DNA from: Acidobacteriota bacterium
GTDB taxonomy: Bacteria; Acidobacteriota; Terriglobia; UBA7540
Assembly (NCBI GenBank): GCA_021789565.1
Contig: JAJYJL010000252.1
Span: forward strand, 1 to 8,716
Length of the DNA: 8,716 nt
Direction of reading: 5' to 3'
This document shows positions 1 to 8,233 of the stretch, piece by piece. The stretch's first letter is position 1. The number at the start of each line of letters is the position of its first letter. The position numbers were made by a program, and so were the translations under genes. Below the pieces are notes generated by a model that was not told the DNA's origin, made no database searches, and saw only the letters and a program-made list of their open reading frames with translations.

Positions 1-1
1 C

Positions 2-115
2 GTTAAAGGACAGCCCATCGTGAATACGCCGGAAGAAGCCATTGAGACGTTCCTCGGCACCGGTATCGAAGATTTGTTCCTGGAGGACTACTATGTCAGC
101 CGTTGCGGAGCATGA
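2..115 (+). CDS. Carbamoyltransferase, C-terminal end (partial)
   Basis: This is the 3' end of a gene that starts before the window, read in the frame beginning at base 2. It encodes 37 residues and ends at TGA 113-115. The segment G-Q-P-I-V-N-T-P-E-E-A-I, followed by F-L-G-T-G-I-E-D-L-F-L-E-D-Y, matches from memory the C-terminal signature of the NodU/CmcH/TobZ carbamoyltransferase family (N-x-S-F-N-x-x-G-E-P-I-V-x-T-P-E-D-A, then T-x-(I/M)-D-x-L-V-L-G-(D/N)-Y). These enzymes move a carbamoyl group from carbamoyl phosphate onto a hydroxyl of a natural product via a carbamoyl-adenylate. The catalytic parts are upstream and unseen, so activity cannot be judged. The last 23 bases overlap the start of the NRPS gene, which argues for co-transcription and translational coupling, and hence a tailoring role in the same pathway. 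The family call rests on only 37 residues. Confidence 0.7.
   Translation, partial: VKGQPIVNTPEEAIETFLGTGIEDLFLEDYYVSRCGA
82..86 (+). promoter_or_regulatory. Shine-Dalgarno of the NRPS gene
   Basis: A perfect GGAGG lies six bases before ATG 93-95 and inside the coding region of the upstream carbamoyltransferase. It decides the NRPS start: the in-frame TTG at 42 would add 17 residues (M-R-R-S-S-A-P-V...) that do not resemble an adenylation domain and has no comparable ribosome binding site. Confidence 0.8.
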
Positions 116-1943
116 GCGATACGGCCAGGTAGTCGACTATCCGCGCGATACCACAGTGGCCGAAGCCTTCATTCAACAGGCTGCGCGGACTCCGGATGCG
201 GTCGCAGTCGTGGCCGGTACGACCAGCCTCTGCTATCGGGATCTGGATGCCCGTTCGGGGGTGCTGGCGGCATGCTTGAAGCAGCAGGGAGTAGGCCCAG
301 GTTCGTTGGTGGGACTTGCTGTGGAGCGGAATATCGATCTCATGGTAGCCATGCTGGGCATCCTGAAAGCGGGCGGCGCCTATGTACCACTCGACCCCTC
401 CTACCCGCAGGATCGCCTCGCGTGGATCATCGAAGACTCCGCCATGAAAGTCTTGCTCGCCACGTCTCACACGCAAGACCAACTCCCGAGTCTGCCGAGC
501 GGCCCGGCCGTGGTCCTGGCAGATGAACCCCGCGGGCAGCTTGAATCGATGGATGCGAGGGGCTCTTCCACGGATCTGGCCTATGTCACCTATACGTCGG
601 GCTCCACCGGCAAGCCCAAAGGTGTCATGATCGAGCATCGCAATGTGCTGAACTTCTTTGCCGCGATGGACCAGATTCTGGGCACATCACCCGGTGTTTG
701 GCTCGCGGTTACCAGCATCTCGTTCGACATTTCAGTTCTGGAGCTCTTGTGGACGCTGACCCGTGGCTTTACCGTCGTTCTGCATGGTGAAGATGGTTGG
801 TCCGGGGTTGCAGATGAGATCCAGCTTCACGGTGTCACACATCTGCAGATGACACCGTCCCTCGCGAGGCTGATGATATTGGATACGCGAGCTTTCGCCT
901 CTCTTGGAGGGCTCAGTAAGATGCTTCTCGGTGGCGAAGCGGTCCCTTCTTCCCTGATTCGAGTGCTGCGTCGGGTCTTTCACAGCGAGATTCTCAACAT
1001 GTATGGCCCGACAGAGACAACCGTATGGTCAACCTGCGGCCGCGTGGAAGAGTCCGGAACCACTGTTTCAATCGGAACACCGATTGCAAACACTCAGGTC
1101 TATCTCTTGGACGCTGCATTGCAGCCGGTTCCGCATGGAGAGCCTGGTGAACTGTTCATTGGTGGAGATGGAGTTGCGCGGGGATATCTAAACCAGCCGG
1201 AGTTGACAGCGGAACGATTTCTCAACCCGCCCGTTTGCGAAGGGCGTCGTGTGTACCGCACGGGAGACCTGGCAAGGTTTCGCCCGGATGGGGGCTTGGA
1301 CTTCCTCGGAAGGAATGATTACCAGATCAAATTGCGCGGGCACCGCATTGAGCCCGGTGAGATAGAGGCGGTGCTGGAGCAGATGTCCGGAATCCGTCAG
1401 GCTGTTATCGTTCTGCGCGAAGACCGGGAAGGCGATCCGCGCCTCGTTGCGTATGTCGTTCCCGAGGCATCGGTGCAAGTCCATGGGGCCAGCCTTCGAA
1501 CTGCGCTCGCTGAGCGTCTTCCGGAATTCATGGTCCCGTCCGCCATCGTGCTTTTGCCGCGCCTTCCAATGACGGACAATGGAAAAATTGACCGTAAAGC
1601 TTTGCTGAACATGCCGCCGCCGCAGGCGGCTACGGTTGATCACGCCGGGCATTCGACAGAGCCGCGCCATGAACTGGCTGAATTGGTCGCACGCACCTGG
1701 CAGGATGCGCTCGGCGTCGGCGCATTTTCTTACGATGAGAATTTCTTCGACCTTGGCGCACACTCATTGACGGTTGCAGAGGTCCATTCCAGACTGCAGG
1801 AGGAGCTAAGTCGGGAGATTTCACTTGTCGATTTGTTTCAGTTTCCCACGATCAACGCGCTCGCCGCGCATCTGGAAGGGGCTGCCGTGAATGAGGGAAG
1901 TTCAGATCGAGCGCAGCGTCGTCGGCTGGCTCGCCAACGCTAG
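93..1943 (+). CDS. NRPS adenylation-PCP didomain, probably glycine-activating
   Basis: The 616-residue protein activates an amino acid as its adenylate and loads it on its own carrier domain. All adenylation core motifs are visible: A2 L-K-A-G-G-A-Y-V-P-L-D; A3 Y-T-S-G-S-T-G-K-P-K-G (167-177); A4 F-D-I-S (D212); A5 N-M-Y-G-P-T-E-T-T (302-310); A7 Y-R-T-G-D-L; A8 G-R-N-D-Y-Q-I-K-L-R-G; A10 N-G-K-I-D-R-K with catalytic K498. Aligning by hand to GrsA PheA gives pocket residues D212, I213, L216, Q252, L278, G280, M303, V311, W312, K498. DILQLGMVWK differs conservatively at two positions from the known glycine code DILQLGLIWK. The PCP has S558 as phosphopantetheine site in L-G-A-H-S-L, with Ala where Gly is usual. 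There is no condensation domain: the protein begins in the typical C-A linker (V-V-D-Y-P-R-D-T-T). It ends in a basic tail (R-A-Q-R-R-R-L-A-R-Q-R) like PCP-KS linkers of fused hybrids. It overlaps the carbamoyltransferase by 23 bases and precedes the PKS by 9 bases. Substrate is a prediction; the domain call is firm. Confidence 0.93.
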   Translation: MSAVAEHERYGQVVDYPRDTTVAEAFIQQAARTPDAVAVVAGTTSLCYRDLDARSGVLAACLKQQGVGPGSLVGLAVERNIDLMVAMLGILKAGGAYVPLDPSYPQDRLAWIIEDSAMKVLLATSHTQDQLPSLPSGPAVVLADEPRGQLESMDARGSSTDLAYVTYTSGSTGKPKGVMIEHRNVLNFFAAMDQILGTSPGVWLAVTSISFDISVLELLWTLTRGFTVVLHGEDGWSGVADEIQLHGVTHLQMTPSLARLMILDTRAFASLGGLSKMLLGGEAVPSSLIRVLRRVFHSEILNMYGPTETTVWSTCGRVEESGTTVSIGTPIANTQVYLLDAALQPVPHGEPGELFIGGDGVARGYLNQPELTAERFLNPPVCEGRRVYRTGDLARFRPDGGLDFLGRNDYQIKLRGHRIEPGEIEAVLEQMSGIRQAVIVLREDREGDPRLVAYVVPEASVQVHGASLRTALAERLPEFMVPSAIVLLPRLPMTDNGKIDRKALLNMPPPQAATVDHAGHSTEPRHELAELVARTWQDALGVGAFSYDENFFDLGAHSLTVAEVHSRLQEELSREISLVDLFQFPTINALAAHLEGAAVNEGSSDRAQRRRLARQR

Positions 1944-1955
1944 AGAGATTCCATG
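1941..1955 (+). other. In-frame amber codon and restart joining NRPS to PKS
   Basis: TAG (1941-1943) ends the NRPS frame and ATG (1953-1955) opens the PKS frame. The two frames are the same, with only AGA GAT TCC (R-D-S) between them. Reading through the TAG would give one uninterrupted frame from 93 to 8168, 2691 residues in all. The restart has only a modest Shine-Dalgarno-like GAGAG (1943-1947), five bases from the ATG and overlapping the stop codon, so PKS translation is probably coupled to NRPS termination. The sequence does not show whether this is a natural gene boundary, a recent nonsense mutation or a base error. Confidence 0.85.
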
Positions 1956-4900
1956 AAATCCTCCGCGATCGCCATTGTTGGTATGGCCGGGCGTTTTCCC
2001 GGTGCGCGCAATGTCGAAGAGTTCTGGCGCAACCTTCGGAATGGTGTTGAATCGATTCGCGATTTGACTGATGAAGAGTTGCTGCAAGCCGGAGCGACAC
2101 CTGAAGAAGTGTCTCTGGCTAATTACGTCAAGCGCGCAGCCATCTTGGATGACGTCGCTCTCTTCGATGCGTCATTCTTTGGCTTCAGCCCTCGGGATGC
2201 GGCCATCATGGATCCGCAACACCGGCATTTCCTCGAGTGCGCATGGGAGGCGCTGGAGGACGCGGCGTGCCCACCCCAGCGATTTCCTGGCTCGATTGGA
2301 GTCTTCGCCGGGTCCGGACTGAATAGCTACCTGATTCACAACCTCCTGGCAAATCGCCGGCTTGTCGAGTCTGCCGGACTCTTCCAGCTCAAGCAGACTG
2401 GCAACGACAAGGATGTGCTGGCGACACGTGTCTCCTATCAGTTGGATCTGCGCGGACCGAGCATCAACGTGCAAACCGCATGTTCAACATCGCTCGTCGC
2501 GGTGCATCTGGCGTGCCAGAGCTTGCTGAACTTTGAATGCGATATGGCGCTGGCGGGTGGCGTCACGATTGAGGTGCCGCACGGCCTGGGCTATCTATAC
2601 CGCGAAGGCGAGATCCTTTCGCGCGATGGACATTGCCGGGCATTTGACGTCTCCTCCAGCGGAACCGTCTTCGCCAGCGGACTGGGAATCGTCGTATTAA
2701 GGCGCCTGGAAGATGCGATTCAAGACCGCGATCATATTCGCGCCGTAATTCTAGGGTCCGCAATCAATAACGACGGCGGCCGCAAAGTCGGCTACCTTGC
2801 ACCCAGCGTCGATGGTCAGGCAGAGGTCATCGCTGAAGCCCTCGATTTCTCTGGAGTCTCTGCAGACGATATTGACTACGTCGAGGCTCATGGTACCGGG
2901 ACGAAGGTGGGCGATCCGATCGAAGTGCGGGCGCTGACCCAGGCGTTTCGCAGGACGACCCAACGTTCCCGATTCTGCGCGCTCGGATCTCTCAAATCGA
3001 ATCTCGGCCATTTGGATGCAGCCGCAGGGGTGGGCGGATTAATGAAGGCTGCGCTCGCCTTGGAGCACGCTGAGATTCCTCCTACTCTCCATTTCAAATC
3101 CATCAATCCGCATATCGAACTCGACGCGAGTCCCTTTCTTATAGCGAGTCAGTTGACGCCATGGGACCGTAAAGACAAGCCCCGCCGAGCGGGCGTGACC
3201 GCCCTCGGCATTGGCGGCACCAATGCGCATCTTGTCCTTGAAGAAGCGCCGGAACGGCGCTTGCAGCGGACGAGCAAGCCTTATGAATTGGTGATGACAT
3301 CCGGCAAGTCCCAAGTTGCTGCGGATCAGGCATGGACTCGACTCAGCGCACATATTCATGAACATCCAGACTTGCATCTGGCTGACATCGCTTGGACTTG
3401 CCAAATCGGGCGGCAGGCCTTTTCGCATCGTCGTGCTTGCGTCGTTGAGGCGGGTTCTGAGGGATATGCAGTTACACCCGGGCCGGTTTCCAAGGCACCG
3501 ATATCCGGAACTGCGAACCGAACTTCACCCGCGGTCGCCTTCCTGTTTCCGGGGCAGGGCTCGCAATACGTTGAAATGGGTTTGGACCATGATCGGCACG
3601 AGCCGGTCTTCAGGAATGCGCTTCGCAGATGCGCTGAGGTTCTGCGTCCATATCTCGGTATCGACCTTGTGGATGTAATTTACCCAGCCGAAAACCAGCG
3701 CGAAGCCGCAGCACAAAGACTTCAGGAAACTTGGCTGACGCAGCCTGCATTGTTTGCGGTGGAATACGCTGCGGCTTGCTGGTGGAAGAATCTCGGCATT
3801 CAGCCCTCTGCCATGGTCGGTCACAGCATCGGTGAGTACGTCGCGGCGAGCCTTGCCGGCGTCTTCTCTCTGGAAGACGCATTGCGATTGGTTGCGCTGC
3901 GCGGGCGGATGATTTTCGATCTTCCCCCCGGTGCCATGCTGGCGATCCAACTTCCAGCAAGTGAGGTTGAGTTAGCAGGTACGGTTACAGTCGCGGCCAT
4001 CAATAATCCAAATACGTGCGTCGTTTCCGGTCCTTCGGATGAAATTGCCGCCTTCGAATCGGAGATGACGGCCCGTGGGGTGGAGTGTCGGCGCCTGTTG
4101 ACCTCACATGCTTTTCATTCCGCCATGATGGACCCGGTGCTTGCTCCATTTGAGGCCGAGGTGCGTCGCACCGCTCTGAAGTCACCGGCAATTCCCTATC
4201 TGTCCAATGTCACTGGATCCTGGATCAAGTCGGAAGAAGCGACTGACCCAGCCTACTGGGCACGCCACATTCGCAGCACTGTGCGTTTCTCTGATTGTCT
4301 TGCGGAGTTGCTGAAGACGCCTGACCAACTTCTCATCGAAGCTGGTCCTGGCAACGTCTTGACATCGCATGCGCGGCAGATGGGTGGCGCCGGGGCAAAG
4401 GCATTTCAGACTCTGCCGCACCCGCGCGAAAAGATGTCGAGTCTTCGCTGCGCACTCCATACGGCCGGACAAATATGGGCAATTGGTGCCACCTTGGACT
4501 GGCGTGCGATGCATGCACCTGACTCAGTTCAACGGGTTCCATTGCCAACCTATCCTTTTGAGCATCAAAAATTCTGGATTGAGCCCGATCCTCGTTTCGA
4601 GTCTCCTGCTCCTGCCTCTGAAAGGCCAGCCCAAAAGGAAGGTTCACTGTGGACCTATCAATCCTCCTGGAAGTTGGCGCCCCCAACCGCAGCGGAGTCG
4701 TCACAACGCGGCTCGTGGGTGATTTTCCGGGACTCCCTCAAGATTAGCGATGAGGTCGCGAAGCAACTTACTGCTGCGGGACATCGCGTTGCAACGGTTG
4801 ACATAGGGAAGGGCTTCCGTTCGACGAAGCAAGCCCATTTCACAATGGCTCCTGGCTCCCGCGAGGACTCTGTCCGCCTGGTGGATCACTTGGTCGATGC

Positions 4901-7900
4901 AGGGTTTGAAAAGTGTCGAATCCTCTACCTGTGGTCGATCCTGCTCGAAAGTGACCGAGTGACGACAGAAGAGTTGCTTGACCGCAGCTTTTTCACGCCA
5001 CTCTTTCTGGCGCAGGCCTTTGCGAATCGCGACATTCCTGATCTCGAAATCTTGCTGGTCTCGAATCGCTTGCAGCAGGTAGGGGGCGAGGCAATCCATC
5101 ATCCTGAGCGAGCCGTCTTGATGGGCCCGGCGCGCGTTGTGACCAGGGAAATTCCCTCAATCACTTGTCGCGCCATCGATTTGGGGCATGAGGATCGAGA
5201 TGCGGCCCAGGCCGCGCGATTGCTGATCGCCGAGGCATTGGTCGAGGACAAACGAAATGCAGTTTATCGCAATGGCGAGCGATTCGCGGAGGCCCTTGAA
5301 CCTTTCAATTTAGCTACCAGAACGGAACGAAGGAAATTACGTCACAACGGTGTTTACCTGATCACTGGCGGGTTTGGGGCGCTTGGACTGGCTCTGGCAG
5401 AGCACTTGGCTCGCACATTTGCAGCGCGCTTGATCCTGGTCGGAAGAGCAGGGGTGGTCGCAGAGACGCAATGGCAAGAGTCATTGGACGACCCTGCTTT
5501 ATTTGAGCAGGAAAAGGATCGAATCCGCAGACTGATTTCGATTCGGAAGGCTGCCGGTGGATTGCTCCTGGAGACAGCCGACGTCTTGAACCCAACCGAG
5601 ATGCGACGCGTTGTGGCCGAGGCGAAAACACGCTTTGGAAAGATTGATGGCGTCTTTCATGCTGCAGGAGTCTTGGACGACGGCCCGTTGATGCTGAAGT
5701 CCAAAGAGTCCGCTCTTCGCGTCCTTGATCCCAAGGTGCGAGGAACGCTCGTGCTGGAGGATGCGTTGCGGACAGAGGACCTGGATTGCTTGGTTCTCTT
5801 CTCTTCCATCAGCGCGATCCTTCCTCCTGCCGGACAAATCGACTACGCCGCTGCGAATGCTTTTCTCGATGCATTTGCAGCAAGTCGACGCGGCGTGGTC
5901 ACGGCAATCAACTGGGGCGCTTGGATTGATGGAGGGATGGGTGCGCGATCAGTCTCGCCTCATCCATGGCTTGAACGCCGCTTGCTGGATACGCCGCAAG
6001 CCATTGTGTTTGCATCTGAGATGTCTCGAGCGAAGAACTGGGTGGTGGCTGAGCATGCCTTCAAATCAGGGCGTTGTCTTGTGCCGGGCACCGGATATCT
6101 TGAACTGGTGACGGGAGCCTTCGCCAGGGGTTCAATCGAGCTTCCTGTCGAGTTGCAGGATGTCTACTTTCTTGCGCCACTCACCTTTGACAAAGATCAG
6201 AGCAGGGAAGTGCGTGTACAGTTGAAGCGCTCCGAAGTCGGCCTTGCCTCCCAGGTTTCCTTTGACTTTTCGGTGGTGGCGAGTGGAGAAGCATGGAGAG
6301 AGCATTGCACGGGCAGAATTGCTGCTGGTAGGCCACCCGAGCACCTTCGCGCAGATATACAGGCCATCGCTGCTCGCTGCGGCCGGCGCCAGATCACATT
6401 TGACGAACAGCACCGGACCGAGCAGGAGCGCTACTTTACCTTCGGCGCCCGCTGGCGCTCGCTCAAGTCCATTGGGATTGGAGACGGGGAAGGATGGGCG
6501 GAGCTTGAATTGGATCCAGCCTTTGCGGCGGAAACGTCAACGCTTCATCTGCACCCTGCGTTGATGGATATGGTGACTGGATGTGCGCTCTACCTGACAG
6601 AACAATATCAGGGGTCGAATGAACTCTACTTTCCAGTCTCCTATAAGAAAATTCGGCTCTTTCGTCCGCTTCCACCTCGAGTGTTCAGCCATATTCGGCC
6701 CCACTCGGACAATATCGTGCACGGCGAGTTCGAACGATTCGACATCACTGTATACGACCAAACCGGAGAGACCGTCGCCGACATTGAAGGCTTTGCCATG
6801 CGGCGCATTGAAGAGGCCTCAAAGGCAGTGTGGGATTCGAATTGGGTTCAGTCAGGCGACACTCGCCGCGCCGCGGAGTTATTTGATGCGACGCCGATCA
6901 TCGGTATCCGCGCTGCAGACGGTGTGGAGATACTGACGCGCATCCTCCAGTGCGATGCCCCCGTAAACCTGGTTGTGACAGCTCAGCCAGTGGAGATCGA
7001 AAAGGCAAACAGTTCACCCGCGACGGCTGCTTCAACGCGGGAGCCGGCAGCGGATTCCTCTGTTGAGGACACGATTGCAGGCTGGTTTGAAGAACTCCTC
7101 GGCGTTGAAAAGGTCGGCCCGGATGACGACTTCTTTTCCCTTGGCGGCCACTCACTCGTCGGCATCCGGCTTTTTGCCAAGATGAAGAATCGCTTCAAGG
7201 TCGACTTGGAATTGGCCACCCTGTTTCAGGCCCGCACAGTGCGCCAACTTGCAGAACTAGTTCCAAATTCAGCCACGCCGGTCACCACTGCTTTGGCCGC
7301 CAGCAGGACTGAGCCCTCCAAATGGTCTTATCTGGTTCCGATTCAGCCAAGTGGCAATCGTGTCCCCATGTTCTTTGTACATGCCGTGGGTGGAGAAGTG
7401 CTCTTCTATCAGCCTCTCGCCAGTGCTCTCGGCAATGATCAGCCCGTCTACGCTTTCCGCCCTTATCTCAGCGTTCATCAAGGAGGGCCCGCAGTTACCC
7501 TCACAGAGATGGCTGCCGCCTACGTCAAAGAAATGCGAGCAATGCTTCCGAACGGTCCGTATCTGATCGGGGGGCTTTCCTATGGCGGGCTTGTGGCTGT
7601 CGAGATGGCGCGCGAGCTGGTTGCGCAGGGCGTCGAGCCCACTCTCGTTGCGGTAATGGACGCATCTGTCCCAGGTAGCTCGAAGCGTTTGGGCGTTCGG
7701 GACCAGGTATCGGCGCTGTTTGACAATCTGCGCCGCGACGGATCGATGTACCTTCTGCGCAAGGCGCGGCTAAAGCGGAAGTACTTGACCAGGAAGATCG
7801 TGCATCAGGCGCAGTTGCTGATGGCCTCACGCCATAACCACAAAAACGGCAAGGCGCCTGCCAATTTGCGCTATGCCCAGATCGAAGATGCGCATGTGAG

Positions 7901-8168
7901 GGCGATTGCCCACCATGAGTTCAAGCCGTACTCAGGTAGCATCATGCTCCTTCGAGCCGCAAATCGTGGGTATGAAGGTGTCACGAGCTTGAGCGAAATT
8001 GAAGATCCCACGCTCGGATGGGGAAAGCTTATTCTTGGCAAGCTCGATATCTGCGATGTTCCTGCGAATCACCTCAATATGCTTCTTGAACCAAATGTGC
8101 ACGAAGTGGCTCGCTTGCTCGCGCAGGCGGCTTTGCGGCATTCCCAGCAAGCCACTCCCTTGAAATAG
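1953..8168 (+). CDS. Type I PKS module KS-AT-KR-DH-ACP-TE
   Basis: A 2071-residue one-module synthase with a releasing domain. KS (about 5-430) has the complete triad: C177 in T-A-C-S-T-S, H313 in E-A-H-G-T-G-T, H353 in S-N-L-G-H-L-D. AT (about 526-820) has S625 in G-H-S-I-G-E-Y and H-A-F-H at 719-722, the malonyl-CoA signature; the post-AT linker P-T-Y-P-F is at 865-869. KR (structural part from about 900, catalytic part about 1130-1340) has the NADPH loop T-G-G-F-G-A-L-G (1138-1145), L-D-D (1241-1243), K1261, S1285, Y1298 and N1302. The LDD with no Trp eight residues before Tyr indicates a B-type, D-hydroxyl-forming KR. A DH-like fold follows (about 1350-1640): H1368 in H-A-F-K-S-G-R-C-L-V-P-G and D1539 in H-P-A-L-M-D. 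ACP (about 1700-1775) carries S1734 in L-G-G-H-S-L. TE (about 1792-2060) has S1876 in G-L-S-Y-G, D1903 and H2040. No ER or methyltransferase is present. The KS starts four residues after the initiator Met, leaving no room for an N-terminal docking domain. KR before DH is the reverse of the usual order. The expected product is one malonate-extended, reduced and possibly dehydrated chain; DH activity is uncertain. Confidence 0.95.
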   Translation: MKSSAIAIVGMAGRFPGARNVEEFWRNLRNGVESIRDLTDEELLQAGATPEEVSLANYVKRAAILDDVALFDASFFGFSPRDAAIMDPQHRHFLECAWEALEDAACPPQRFPGSIGVFAGSGLNSYLIHNLLANRRLVESAGLFQLKQTGNDKDVLATRVSYQLDLRGPSINVQTACSTSLVAVHLACQSLLNFECDMALAGGVTIEVPHGLGYLYREGEILSRDGHCRAFDVSSSGTVFASGLGIVVLRRLEDAIQDRDHIRAVILGSAINNDGGRKVGYLAPSVDGQAEVIAEALDFSGVSADDIDYVEAHGTGTKVGDPIEVRALTQAFRRTTQRSRFCALGSLKSNLGHLDAAAGVGGLMKAALALEHAEIPPTLHFKSINPHIELDASPFLIASQLTPWDRKDKPRRAGVTALGIGGTNAHLVLEEAPERRLQRTSKPYELVMTSGKSQVAADQAWTRLSAHIHEHPDLHLADIAWTCQIGRQAFSHRRACVVEAGSEGYAVTPGPVSKAPISGTANRTSPAVAFLFPGQGSQYVEMGLDHDRHEPVFRNALRRCAEVLRPYLGIDLVDVIYPAENQREAAAQRLQETWLTQPALFAVEYAAACWWKNLGIQPSAMVGHSIGEYVAASLAGVFSLEDALRLVALRGRMIFDLPPGAMLAIQLPASEVELAGTVTVAAINNPNTCVVSGPSDEIAAFESEMTARGVECRRLLTSHAFHSAMMDPVLAPFEAEVRRTALKSPAIPYLSNVTGSWIKSEEATDPAYWARHIRSTVRFSDCLAELLKTPDQLLIEAGPGNVLTSHARQMGGAGAKAFQTLPHPREKMSSLRCALHTAGQIWAIGATLDWRAMHAPDSVQRVPLPTYPFEHQKFWIEPDPRFESPAPASERPAQKEGSLWTYQSSWKLAPPTAAESSQRGSWVIFRDSLKISDEVAKQLTAAGHRVATVDIGKGFRSTKQAHFTMAPGSREDSVRLVDHLVDAGFEKCRILYLWSILLESDRVTTEELLDRSFFTPLFLAQAFANRDIPDLEILLVSNRLQQVGGEAIHHPERAVLMGPARVVTREIPSITCRAIDLGHEDRDAAQAARLLIAEALVEDKRNAVYRNGERFAEALEPFNLATRTERRKLRHNGVYLITGGFGALGLALAEHLARTFAARLILVGRAGVVAETQWQESLDDPALFEQEKDRIRRLISIRKAAGGLLLETADVLNPTEMRRVVAEAKTRFGKIDGVFHAAGVLDDGPLMLKSKESALRVLDPKVRGTLVLEDALRTEDLDCLVLFSSISAILPPAGQIDYAAANAFLDAFAASRRGVVTAINWGAWIDGGMGARSVSPHPWLERRLLDTPQAIVFASEMSRAKNWVVAEHAFKSGRCLVPGTGYLELVTGAFARGSIELPVELQDVYFLAPLTFDKDQSREVRVQLKRSEVGLASQVSFDFSVVASGEAWREHCTGRIAAGRPPEHLRADIQAIAARCGRRQITFDEQHRTEQERYFTFGARWRSLKSIGIGDGEGWAELELDPAFAAETSTLHLHPALMDMVTGCALYLTEQYQGSNELYFPVSYKKIRLFRPLPPRVFSHIRPHSDNIVHGEFERFDITVYDQTGETVADIEGFAMRRIEEASKAVWDSNWVQSGDTRRAAELFDATPIIGIRAADGVEILTRILQCDAPVNLVVTAQPVEIEKANSSPATAASTREPAADSSVEDTIAGWFEELLGVEKVGPDDDFFSLGGHSLVGIRLFAKMKNRFKVDLELATLFQARTVRQLAELVPNSATPVTTALAASRTEPSKWSYLVPIQPSGNRVPMFFVHAVGGEVLFYQPLASALGNDQPVYAFRPYLSVHQGGPAVTLTEMAAAYVKEMRAMLPNGPYLIGGLSYGGLVAVEMARELVAQGVEPTLVAVMDASVPGSSKRLGVRDQVSALFDNLRRDGSMYLLRKARLKRKYLTRKIVHQAQLLMASRHNHKNGKAPANLRYAQIEDAHVRAIAHHEFKPYSGSIMLLRAANRGYEGVTSLSEIEDPTLGWGKLILGKLDICDVPANHLNMLLEPNVHEVARLLAQAALRHSQQATPLK

Positions 8169-8171
8169 CGA

Positions 8172-8208
8172 CCGCAGCGTTCGCTCACGACTGCGACGAA
8201 CGCAGCGG
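8172..8208 (+). terminator. Inverted repeat after the PKS gene, possible terminator
   Basis: The arm CCGCAGCGTTCG (8172-8183) pairs with CGAACGCAGCGG (8197-8208) over 12 positions with a single A/A mismatch, leaving a 13-base loop. It begins four bases after the PKS stop codon, the position expected for a transcription terminator or mRNA-stabilising hairpin at the end of an operon. The bases after it (CCTTGATCC) are not T-rich, so it is not a classical Rho-independent terminator. Confidence 0.45.
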
Positions 8209-8233
8209 CCTTGATCCGCATGAGGCGGGCCCC

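Noticed and set aside
42..92. TTG start at 42 adding 17 residues to the NRPS protein
   Set aside because: The added residues match no NRPS sequence and lie in the coding region of the upstream gene. ATG 93 has a perfect GGAGG at ideal spacing.
1188..1763. 191-codon open frame on the minus strand inside the NRPS gene
   Set aside because: It lies wholly opposite well-conserved adenylation and PCP coding sequence, its translation shows no recognisable domain, and long antisense frames are expected at this GC content.
3525..3950. 141-codon open frame on the minus strand inside the AT domain, and similar antisense frames across the PKS
   Set aside because: All are opposite conserved PKS domains and their translations are low-complexity Arg/Ser/Pro-rich shadow sequences without motifs.
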